Shown in pieces: positions 1 to 5,805 of a stretch of 5,805 nucleotides of DNA. The notes beneath the pieces are model-generated. The model had not been told where the DNA came from and did not search any database. It saw only the letters and a program-made list of their open reading frames with translations. The stretch lies in contig DAOVLD010000128.1 of assembly GCA_030631445.1 (NCBI GenBank), positions 1 through 5,805 on the forward strand, given 5' to 3'. The stretch is from Bacteroidota bacterium. GTDB taxonomy: Bacteria > Bacteroidota > Bacteroidia > Bacteroidales > VadinHA17. The translations under genes and the position numbers were made by a program. Position 1 is the stretch's first letter. Each line of letters starts with the position of its first letter.

Positions 1-2343
1 AGTGATCAAAAGAGATATAATAAATTCAAAAGGTGACAGGTTGATTCGGAAGTAAAAATTCTGCAACCAGGCTTTCATAACAAAATAGGTTACCGGCCAT
101 GCAATTAGTGTTGCAGCGCATACCAATACTGCCACCTCCCTTCCCAAAAGCCACAGGATATGGATCCCTTTTGCACCATTCGCTTTCCTGATCCCGATCT
201 CTTTTGTTCGTTGTTCGGCAGTAAAAGAAGTCAATCCAAACAACCCCAGGCAGGCTATTAATATGGCAAGAACTGAAAATAGGAATGCAAGTATTCCTGT
301 ACGTTTTTCCTCAGCATAAAGTCTTTCAAAATCCTCGTCCATAAAAAAGTAAACCATAGGATCATTGTCTGAAAATTGTTGCCATAGTTTTTCTGCCTGA
401 ATTATAGTATTTTGAATATTACCAGGGTTTAAACGTAAAGAAATATAGCCCCAGTTCCAGCGGTTAGGATAAAGAATAAAAATATGCGGAAAGATCCTGT
501 CATGCAAAGATTGATAATGAAAATCCTTTACTACACCTATAACCTGCAAATAGGTCCATTGTTGTGGTTCATCACCCGGCTGCATAAATCTGACTTTTAA
601 AGGGTCTTCAAGTCCAAATTGTCTCACGGCACTTTCGTTAATTATACAAGCGCCGCTATCTGAAGCAAAATTCTTCGAGAAAAATCGTCCGTCAGCCATG
701 GTAAGTTGATAAGTTTCAGGGTAATCATAATCGGACCAGTTTGTTTGCATGAGGTATGATTTCTCACTGCTCTGACCCTCCATCCAGTAACCATTGTGAT
801 TGTTTGGATGTCCGGGAACCGCTGTGGAATGACTCACTTGTTCAACACCTGACAGTTTTTTAACTTCATCAATGAAGGTTTGCTGCTTTTCACCCAGTGC
901 TCCGGCCCTGCTAATCACCATTAAATTTCCCTTATTGAATCCAAGGTCTTTGTTTAGCATATAACTTACCTGCTTATACACGATCATAGTTGCAAGGATA
1001 ATAATAACTGAAACAGTCATCTGCACAACTACGAGAATACTTCTGAGGATTTTACCGCCTGATCCGCTTTTAAGCGGACCCCTTAAAACTGCAACAGGGC
1101 GAAACGATGCAAGAAAGAATGCCGGATAACTTCCTGCTATAACGGAAATAAACAACCCAAGTCCGATTAAACCCGGAATTACATACCAATGAGTAATATA
1201 TGCCAGGCTAAGTTGACTATTTATCAGGTTATTAAAATATGGCAAACATAACTCTACTATCAGGATAGCGAAAACAAGTGATACAAGTGTGATAACTACT
1301 GATTCAAAAAGAAATTGCCAGATAATTTGTCTCTTAAGAGACCCAACTACTTTTCGTAAACCCACCTCTCTTGAACGTTTTGCTGACCTGGCTGTTGCCA
1401 GATTCATATAGTTAATGCTGGCAATAATAAGAATAAGAACTGCTACCAGGGAAAAAATAATAATATAGCGCCTATCATTTGATGGTTCAAGTCCATGTTC
1501 AATTTCCGTGTTCAGGTGAATATCTTCGAGAGGTTGCAGATAGAATCCGTACCTGTTACCTCCCTGGATGAATTCTTCCCAGGTTATTCCCAGCATTTTC
1601 TCTCCCTGGGGCTCAAGATATTGTTTAAGCCATTCAGGTATTTTCGCATTTAATTGCTCAACAGATGCCCCTTCTTCCAAAAGCAAATAAGTATAAAAAC
1701 TATTACTGAACCAAATATCGCTATTTGCTCTTTGATTGGTAACAAATGAACCCAGCATATTAAATTTGAAATGAGAATTATCCGGAACATCTTCCATAAC
1801 TCCTGTAATTGTATAAAGGATGCTGTCTGTTCCTACCTTTATCATTTCTCCTACAGGATCACTGCTTCCAAAGATCCTTCCGGCAGCCTTTCTTGTTAAT
1901 ACAACAGTATGCGGTGCAGCTAATGCAGTTTGCGGATCTCCCTGGATCATAGGAATAGAAAAAATGTTAAAAAAGGTTGAATCGGCTTCCATAAAACCAT
2001 CTTCGATAAAACTACGATCCTTATATTTGATCACTGTTTCTCCCCATGTGTTTATACGAACAGCATCAACTACCTCAGGAAAATCCCGTTTGAATGCCGG
2101 AGCAGCGGGAGAACAGGTCCAGGCGCCTTTCAGTTCAGTTTCACCCAATTTACCATCTAAATACAAACGCCAGATACGGTCTTTCTTTTCATTAAAATCA
2201 TCGTAACTGAGTTCATGGATAACGAAAAGACTTATTATAATGCTACAGGCCAAACCAATGGCTAATCCAATCACATTAATAACAACATATGACCTCTGCC
2301 TGATCATGTGGCGCAGGGCGAGCTTGATATAGTTTCCTATCAT
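1..2343 (-). CDS. ABC transporter permease, FtsX/MacB family (C-terminus beyond window edge)
   Basis: My reading of the minus strand gives 781 uninterrupted codons from the ATG at 2343 to base 1, with no stop, so the gene leaves the window. The N-terminus (MIGNYIKLALRHM) and the first membrane helix (about residues 20-42) are typical of the roughly 800-residue Bacteroidota permeases with two MacB_PCD/FtsX repeats. A periplasmic domain (about 43-290) is followed by helices near 293-313, 345-369 and 388-410. The second half repeats the plan: helix 434-456, periplasmic domain to about 680, helices near 684-706 and 736-756, and a last one starting near 770 and cut off. The cytoplasmic FtsX-type motif occurs twice, as REVGLRKVVGS (325-335) and KEIGIRKANGAK (714-725), the latter preceded by the family phrase TAEQRT. 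About 25 residues are probably missing. Family members work with a separate ATPase, often with an HlyD-like adaptor, in efflux or lipoprotein-type mechanotransmission; the substrate is unknown. The start is secure: the upstream in-frame stop is at 2395-2397 with no other ATG between. No ribosome-binding site is visible, as is normal in Bacteroidota. Confidence 0.93.
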   Translation of the reverse strand, partial: MIGNYIKLALRHMIRQRSYVVINVIGLAIGLACSIIISLFVIHELSYDDFNEKKDRIWRLYLDGKLGETELKGAWTCSPAAPAFKRDFPEVVDAVRINTWGETVIKYKDRSFIEDGFMEADSTFFNIFSIPMIQGDPQTALAAPHTVVLTRKAAGRIFGSSDPVGEMIKVGTDSILYTITGVMEDVPDNSHFKFNMLGSFVTNQRANSDIWFSNSFYTYLLLEEGASVEQLNAKIPEWLKQYLEPQGEKMLGITWEEFIQGGNRYGFYLQPLEDIHLNTEIEHGLEPSNDRRYIIIFSLVAVLILIIASINYMNLATARSAKRSREVGLRKVVGSLKRQIIWQFLFESVVITLVSLVFAILIVELCLPYFNNLINSQLSLAYITHWYVIPGLIGLGLFISVIAGSYPAFFLASFRPVAVLRGPLKSGSGGKILRSILVVVQMTVSVIIILATMIVYKQVSYMLNKDLGFNKGNLMVISRAGALGEKQQTFIDEVKKLSGVEQVSHSTAVPGHPNNHNGYWMEGQSSEKSYLMQTNWSDYDYPETYQLTMADGRFFSKNFASDSGACIINESAVRQFGLEDPLKVRFMQPGDEPQQWTYLQVIGVVKDFHYQSLHDRIFPHIFILYPNRWNWGYISLRLNPGNIQNTIIQAEKLWQQFSDNDPMVYFFMDEDFERLYAEEKRTGILAFLFSVLAILIACLGLFGLTSFTAEQRTKEIGIRKANGAKGIHILWLLGREVAVLVCAATLIAWPVTYFVMKAWLQNFYFRINLSPFEFIISLLIT

Positions 2344-2403
2344 AAAATTAGTATGGATATTAGAATAACGAATATAATGTAAAGACGAATACTTCTAAGA
2401 AAA

Positions 2404-2416
2404 GTTGCACTGCAAC
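2404..2416. promoter_or_regulatory. Perfect palindrome GTTGCA-C-TGCAAC upstream of the permease; operator candidate
   Basis: Two exact 6-base half-sites flank one central base, 61-73 bases upstream of the permease ATG. The half-site core TGCAA recurs at 2425-2429, 2474-2478 and 2531-2535 in the same intergenic region. A regulator dimer site is a reasonable reading, but a short hairpin in the permease leader or chance are also possible. No known operator consensus is recognised. Confidence 0.4.
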
Positions 2417-2447
2417 TCCGAAAATGCAATTAAAAAAAATGGGGGGA

Positions 2448-2478
2448 CAAATAATAATGTACTGAAAAGAAAATGCAA
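2448..2478 (-). promoter_or_regulatory. Weak Bacteroidota-type promoter candidate for the permease
   Basis: On the minus strand a TTG (2478-2476) is followed after 19 bases by TATTATTTG (2456-2448). The Bacteroidota primary sigma factor prefers TTTG or TTG about 33 bases and TAnnTTTG about 7 bases before the start of transcription. Here the -7 box has three rather than two bases between TA and TTTG, so the match is imperfect. Transcription would begin near the C6/T8 tract and give a leader of roughly 100 bases containing the palindrome. Confidence 0.22.
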
Positions 2479-2545
2479 CTATTCAGTGCCTTAATTTTAG
2501 AGTGAAAAAATGACTAATCTCATTATACTTTGCAATTCTAAGTCG

Positions 2546-2601
2546 GCCCGCCCGTACCGAACGCCCGCCTGACCGGACGGGCAGGGCACGTTCGGGCGGG
2601 C
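2546..2601. repeat. GC-rich REP-like inverted repeat (nested hairpin)
   Basis: A 56-base island with 45 G/C bases stands in AT-rich surroundings. The outer arms are GCCCGCCCG (2546-2554) plus AACG (2560-2563) on the left and CGTTCGGGCGGGC (2589-2601) on the right; they pair completely apart from a short left-side bulge of about five bases. Inside, GCCCG (2563-2567) pairs with CGGGC (2578-2582). On neither strand is the stem followed by a T-run, so it is not a canonical intrinsic terminator, although it could protect the 3' end of the kinase transcript. Similar high-GC palindromes recur between genes in many Bacteroidota genomes; that this one is multicopy is inferred from its form. Confidence 0.75.
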
Positions 2602-2684
2602 AATCTGAAGACTGGACTATTTATACTTTTTAGGATTAAGTGATCGTATGTTATAATTGTTTGATTGTTATTTACTTTATTGTA

Positions 2685-2715
2685 GACTGCCGACTGTGGA
2701 CTGTGGACTACCGAC
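2685..2715. repeat. 7-base tandem repeat, GACTGYS-like, four units plus a partial
   Basis: Read on the plus strand the units are GACTGCC, GACTGTG, GACTGTG and GACTACC, followed by a partial GAC. The two middle units are identical and every unit keeps GACT. The array ends 18 bases before the kinase stop codon complement (2734). A related GACTGGACT lies at 2610-2618, beside the GC-rich inverted repeat. The 7-base period is not in a coding frame. Short heptamer arrays of this kind occur between genes in Bacteroidota; no function can be read from the sequence. Confidence 0.75.
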
Positions 2716-2733
2716 GAGTTAGTTACAAGTAAA

Positions 2734-5517
2734 TTAATAATTTTTTATGCCTGGTAGTTTAAACATAAAACCGGTTCCTTTGCCTTCTTCACTTTTAACA
2801 TTTATTTCGCCTTGGTTTTTTTCGATGAATTCTTTACATAGAATTAATCCAAGTCCGGAGCCTTTTTCATTTGCTGTACCTTTTGTTGAAAATTCTGTAT
2901 CAAGCCGGAATAATTTATTTATATCTTCAGGTTTTATCCCCACTCCTGTATCAGTTATTGAAAATTCCACAAAACTGTTCACATCTTTGGCTGTTATTCT
3001 CACATTCCCATTTTGAGTAAACTTTATTGCATTTGAAAGGAGGTTTCGAATCACTGAACTGATCATGTTTTTATCGGCAAAAACTTTTATTTGCCCCGTG
3101 ACTTCATTTAATACAGTTATATTTTTCTTTAATGCAAATTCATTCAATAAATCAATTGTATCATCAACTATGGTTTTCAAAAAAAAGTTTTCAGGGCTTA
3201 TTTTTAATTTTCCGGTTTGGGAACTTGACCATTCAAGAAGGTTATTAAGTAAATCAATTGTTTCATTACCTGTTTTGTATATATTATAAGCTATTTTCTC
3301 TATTTCCACTTTTGAAAAATCCCCTGAATTCTTCCAAAGCAATTCACAGAAACCAAGGATTGAGTTAAACGGACTTCGCAAATCATGTGAAATAATAGAG
3401 AAAAACTTGTCTTTTGACGCATTAAGTTCCTGTAAATATTTCTGATTTTCCTTAAGAGTAATTTCTGCCTCTTTTTGTGCTGTTATATCACGAATTGATC
3501 CCTGGAAAGCAACCACGTTCCCGTCATCATCTTTAATGGCAACAGATGAAATAAGCACATTAATAATACTTCCATCCTTTCTCCTTAAGTTAAACAAAGC
3601 ATCTTTTACAGTTCCCTTTTTTTCAATTTCCAGAATGTCTTTTTCCCTGTCAGATTTGTTTACATAGAGTTCCCGGATATTAACCTTTTGTAATTCTTCT
3701 TTACTTTCATAGCCAAAGAATTCGGGAGCACCGTCACTCATATCAATCCATTTTCCTTCTTTAGTAGTAATAAAAACGCAATCGGTGGATGTTTTAAAGA
3801 AACCCCGGTATTTTTCTTCACTCTCTTTCAGAACTGCTTCATCTTTCTTAAGTTTAGTAATATCATGAATTATCATCAAATCAGCAGGTTTTCCTTCATA
3901 TTCAATTATACCGCCACTTATCAGTACATTTATTGTATTTCCATTCTTATGAATTAGTTTTGATTCATAAATATTCTCGATCTCTTCTCCGGCAAATCTT
4001 TGTTTATAACGGGTAAATAATATTTCCTGCACATCTTTATGAACGAATTTTGTAAAGCTTGTATTTAATACTTCTTCCGGCTTATATCCCAAAATATCAA
4101 CTACTTTATTGTTAGCAAACTTAACTTTGTAATCCTGGATTATAGCAATTATATCATTAGCTCTTTCAATAACATTGCGATATTTCTCTTCACTCTCTTT
4201 CAAAGCTATGGTCCTTATTTCAACTTCCCTTTCTAAATTTTCCGTTTGTTTCAGGACAAGTTCATCCTTTTCCTTTTTAAGTATGTTTATTCTGTCAACC
4301 AGAGCCAGTGACAAAAGAAAAACCATTATTACTATTCCTGCCTGGTATGCATGTTCGGTAAAATTATTACTCGGCAAAATACTAAGCCGAACCATTTCAA
4401 TTATACTACCCGATACCAGGAATGCCAGTACTGCAACTAAAAAATAACGAGCCGGCCGGTACTTTTTCTGCCAAATTACTATACCGGTCACCAATATCGT
4501 TAAAAAACATAGAATCGATAAAACCACTGCCATTTTGATAACAATACCATACCTGAAAAAAGGTATCATCAATACAACAAAACCACATAACACCAGCAAG
4601 GCAGTAATGATCTTATGGTAAACAGGAAACCGGTTCTTTGTTTGAAGGAATTCAGATGTGAACTTCAAGGAAAAAAATATAACAAGTGTGTTAAGTAAAA
4701 TAAAAGCGAAATGATTCCACCAGGCATGATCAGGCCAGAGATACTGGCTGGCAAAACCATCATACGATGCATGAAAAAGTATAAAACCGGCAACGGATAA
4801 AAAATAATAGAGATAACTTTTTTCATGGAGTAAAAGAAAAACAACCAGGCTGTAACCAAATATCAAAAATAAAATTCCATAGAAAAGTCCGGCAATTAGT
4901 TGTTCTTTCTGACTTATCTGAGTAAATGCTTCTGCAGAGAACAAGGTAAGAGGCAATGTCATTGATGCTCCATTTAAAAAGCGCATATAAATGGTTTGTC
5001 CGGCACCATACTCAAGTGGTATTTTGAAAACGAAAGAAGGATAAGGAATATCCCGTGTATTAAAAGGGAGGTATGTCCCGGTTTTCTTATGTGTATACCC
5101 CTTGTTGTCTGGTCTTTGCAGATATAAGTCAATATGCTGCATATTGGCAAAACCCAATTTCAGCCGCCAATTTTCTGACTGTCCGGTTTCATTTCTTATC
5201 CTGAAACGTACCCAATAAGCAGAATTAGTATGACCAAAATTTGGTACTTCATTCTGACCTGGAACAAACCTGTTTTCAAACTCAGGAGAGGTGATTTCTT
5301 CAATTGTTAATTTACCGGAAGGATCTTCGAGTATCTCCAGGTATAAACCTAACGGATATACACCCTGCTCATTGTTGAGGATTACAGTTGCCGTTAATGG
5401 AATGTTGAGGTTCTCGCCAGGAATGTAATATGAAAATTCATCAGGCAATCCCCGGGCAGTAAGTGCAACAGTCTGAACAGGTAAGACAAAATATAATATG
5501 AAAAATAAAACGATCAA
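2734..5517 (-). CDS. 7TMR-DISM membrane sensor histidine kinase with two PAS domains
   Basis: A complete 927-residue protein. Residues 1-18 are hydrophobic and end in VQTVA, a likely signal peptide. Residues about 50-195 fit the 7TMR-DISMED2 extracellular domain (EDPSGKLTIEEI, then NSAYWVRFRIRNE at 98-110). Seven membrane helices follow near 207-230, 235-255, 268-286, 302-321, 326-348, 357-378 and 390-408, the 7TMR-DISM module. A charged coiled-coil linker (410-445) leads to PAS 1 (about 443-556) and PAS 2 (about 567-682), then HisKA with phospho-acceptor His711 in SHDLRSPF. The HATPase_c domain has an N box (N825-LLSN-AIKF), G1 box (DTGVGI, 856-861), F-box-like LFRL (869) and G2 box (GSGLGL, 886-891). 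All catalytic motifs are intact. There is no receiver domain, so it should phosphorylate a separate response regulator, which is not in the window. In known 7TMR-DISM proteins the outer domain is thought to bind carbohydrate or another small ligand; the ligand here is unknown. The start is a TTG, the only candidate after the in-frame stop at 5551-5553; the next ATG (codon 126) would remove most of the sensor domain. Confidence 0.93.
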   Translation of the reverse strand: MIVLFFILYFVLPVQTVALTARGLPDEFSYYIPGENLNIPLTATVILNNEQGVYPLGLYLEILEDPSGKLTIEEITSPEFENRFVPGQNEVPNFGHTNSAYWVRFRIRNETGQSENWRLKLGFANMQHIDLYLQRPDNKGYTHKKTGTYLPFNTRDIPYPSFVFKIPLEYGAGQTIYMRFLNGASMTLPLTLFSAEAFTQISQKEQLIAGLFYGILFLIFGYSLVVFLLLHEKSYLYYFLSVAGFILFHASYDGFASQYLWPDHAWWNHFAFILLNTLVIFFSLKFTSEFLQTKNRFPVYHKIITALLVLCGFVVLMIPFFRYGIVIKMAVVLSILCFLTILVTGIVIWQKKYRPARYFLVAVLAFLVSGSIIEMVRLSILPSNNFTEHAYQAGIVIMVFLLSLALVDRINILKKEKDELVLKQTENLEREVEIRTIALKESEEKYRNVIERANDIIAIIQDYKVKFANNKVVDILGYKPEEVLNTSFTKFVHKDVQEILFTRYKQRFAGEEIENIYESKLIHKNGNTINVLISGGIIEYEGKPADLMIIHDITKLKKDEAVLKESEEKYRGFFKTSTDCVFITTKEGKWIDMSDGAPEFFGYESKEELQKVNIRELYVNKSDREKDILEIEKKGTVKDALFNLRRKDGSIINVLISSVAIKDDDGNVVAFQGSIRDITAQKEAEITLKENQKYLQELNASKDKFFSIISHDLRSPFNSILGFCELLWKNSGDFSKVEIEKIAYNIYKTGNETIDLLNNLLEWSSSQTGKLKISPENFFLKTIVDDTIDLLNEFALKKNITVLNEVTGQIKVFADKNMISSVIRNLLSNAIKFTQNGNVRITAKDVNSFVEFSITDTGVGIKPEDINKLFRLDTEFSTKGTANEKGSGLGLILCKEFIEKNQGEINVKSEEGKGTGFMFKLPGIKNY
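3809..3834 (-). repeat. Internal direct repeat, copy 2: linker entering PAS 2 of the kinase
   Basis: This 26-base stretch matches 4181-4206 at 23 of 26 positions. Both copies encode LKESEEKYR (residues 563-571 here), the signalling helix that enters a PAS domain. The later PAS strands are also alike (INVLIS at 529-534 and 652-657), so the two PAS domains probably arose by duplication. Confidence 0.7.
4181..4206 (-). repeat. Internal direct repeat, copy 1: linker entering PAS 1 of the kinase
   Basis: The partner of the copy at 3809-3834, encoding LKESEEKYR at residues 439-447, directly after the coiled coil that follows the seventh membrane helix. The copies lie 372 bases (124 codons) apart, the size of one PAS domain with its linker. 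Confidence 0.7.
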
Positions 5518-5529
5518 GCTGTTTTTTAC
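5515..5529 (-). promoter_or_regulatory. Unusual TTG initiation site of the histidine kinase, A-rich leader
   Basis: Between the in-frame stop (complement of 5551-5553) and the hydrophobic signal sequence there are eleven codons and no ATG or GTG. The only conventional start is TTG at 5517-5515. It is preceded by GTAAAAAACAGC, A-rich as in Bacteroidota initiation regions, with no GGAGG-like sequence. With this start the signal peptide has no positive n-region (MIVLFF). The untranslated codons just upstream would supply a lysine (VKNSLIVLFF), which makes a slightly longer natural protein possible if a one-base indel is present. Confidence 0.5.
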
Positions 5530-5805
5530 ATTATTTGTGTATAGAAACCATCAAAAACATATTACTGTTAAGTCAAATGTCAGTCACTGGTTCAGGAATT
5601 TAGGTTATGTAATTCTTTGCTAAAATAGATAATTTAACAGAAAAAGGGAAATTTTTTTTAACCTTCTTCACTCAAGGTTCGAAAGCAAGCTTCCACGAGT
5701 GTATTATGGCAATATCTGTACTTTGATGATGACAGCAGATGGGATCAATCGTGATTTTATTAGTTAGAAATTAGTAAAGTCACCACTTAATTTTATTCAT
5801 ATAAT
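5518..5805. other. Non-coding region upstream of the histidine kinase
   Basis: Stops are frequent in all frames I read from the right edge; for example the frame from the ATG near 5799 on the minus strand ends after six codons. No gene fragment or RNA gene is recognised. The region is AT-rich and contains one 6-bp stem-loop (5660-5679). A TATTTTAG on the minus strand near 5620-5627 is one mismatch from TAnnTTTG, but no convincing -33 box accompanies it. The kinase promoter probably lies here. Confidence 0.65.
5660..5679. repeat. Small inverted repeat AACCTT / AAGGTT in the kinase leader region
   Basis: Two exact 6-base arms (5660-5665 and 5674-5679) enclose an 8-base loop. On the plus strand the stem is preceded by a run of eight T; on the minus strand, the kinase direction, it is followed by A residues. 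It therefore does not have the form of an intrinsic terminator on either strand. It may be a weak leader hairpin or chance. Confidence 0.35.

Larger units (their letters stand above)
2344..2733. other. 390-base gene-free region between kinase and permease
   Basis: No open frame of useful length or protein-like composition is visible on either strand. The region holds, from the permease side: a 57-base AT-rich leader, the GTTGCACTGCAAC palindrome, an A8 then G6 homopolymer pair (2432-2439, 2441-2446), a loose promoter candidate, a 6-bp inverted repeat (ACTGAA 2461-2466, TTCAGT 2482-2487), a GC-rich inverted repeat and a 7-base tandem repeat next to the kinase stop codon. Because both flanking genes are read leftward, it serves as the 3' flank of the kinase and the 5' flank of the permease. 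Confidence 0.8.

Noticed and set aside
1820..2206. 128-codon open frame on the plus strand inside the permease
   Set aside because: It lies antisense to a permease with clear family motifs and its translation shows no recognisable domain; it is a shadow frame.
2524..2532. TATACTTTG on the plus strand as a Bacteroidota -7 box
   Set aside because: The spacing between TA and TTTG is one base too long and no rightward gene follows it.
2546..2601. GC-rich stem as a rho-independent terminator
   Set aside because: Neither side of the stem carries a T-run in the direction of transcription; on the minus strand it is followed by CGACTTAG.
4175..4859. Open frames of 60-90 codons overlapping the kinase (plus 4175-4447; minus 4406-4588 and 4665-4859)
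   Set aside because: All are in other frames of the kinase coding sequence; the hydrophobic translations reflect the membrane-helix codons of the real gene.
5660..5679. AACCTT/AAGGTT stem beside a T8 run as a terminator
   Set aside because: The T-run precedes the stem on the plus strand and becomes an A-run on the minus strand, so the geometry is wrong for either direction; the stem is also weak.
5671..5695. GGTTCGAA resembling a tRNA T-loop
   Set aside because: The flanking bases (CAAGG and GCAAG) do not pair as a T-stem and no acceptor or anticodon arm is found around it.
1..5805. CRISPR array, transposase gene, rRNA or tRNA
   Set aside because: No regularly spaced repeats of suitable length, no transposase motifs and no RNA gene signatures were seen on either strand.

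Overview
The window looks like a piece of a Bacteroidota chromosome, probably of a Marinilabiliales/Prolixibacteraceae-like or related marine or environmental lineage. The evidence is AT-rich coding DNA, no Shine-Dalgarno sequences before either gene, a full-length permease of the FtsX/MacB type that is heavily expanded in Bacteroidota, a sensor kinase with a 7TMR-DISM front end, and intergenic GC-rich inverted repeats of the kind seen in many copies in such genomes. The lineage is inferred from style only; no marker gene is present.

Layout: 1-2343 (minus) is an ABC transporter permease of about 800 residues. Its last roughly 25 residues lie beyond the left edge. 2344-2733 is a 390-base gene-free stretch holding a TGCAA-motif cluster with a perfect palindrome, a weak promoter candidate, an A8/G6 homopolymer pair, a GC-rich REP-like inverted repeat and a 7-base tandem repeat. 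2734-5517 (minus) is a complete 927-residue membrane histidine kinase: signal peptide, DISMED2 sensor, seven-helix 7TMR-DISM module, two PAS domains, HisKA and HATPase_c, with no receiver domain. 5518-5805 is non-coding on both strands as far as I can see and is probably the leader and upstream region of the kinase.

Both genes are read leftward, kinase first, then permease. The gap and the repeats in it argue against a tight operon. A kinase that senses a periplasmic ligand next to a MacB-like permease is a plausible sensing/efflux pairing, but no response regulator and no ATPase subunit is visible, so a functional link is only inference. I see no CRISPR array, RNA gene, insertion sequence or clearly new system. 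The most unusual points are the repeat-rich intergenic region and the kinase start, which has no ATG or GTG and depends on a TTG codon or hides a one-base indel.
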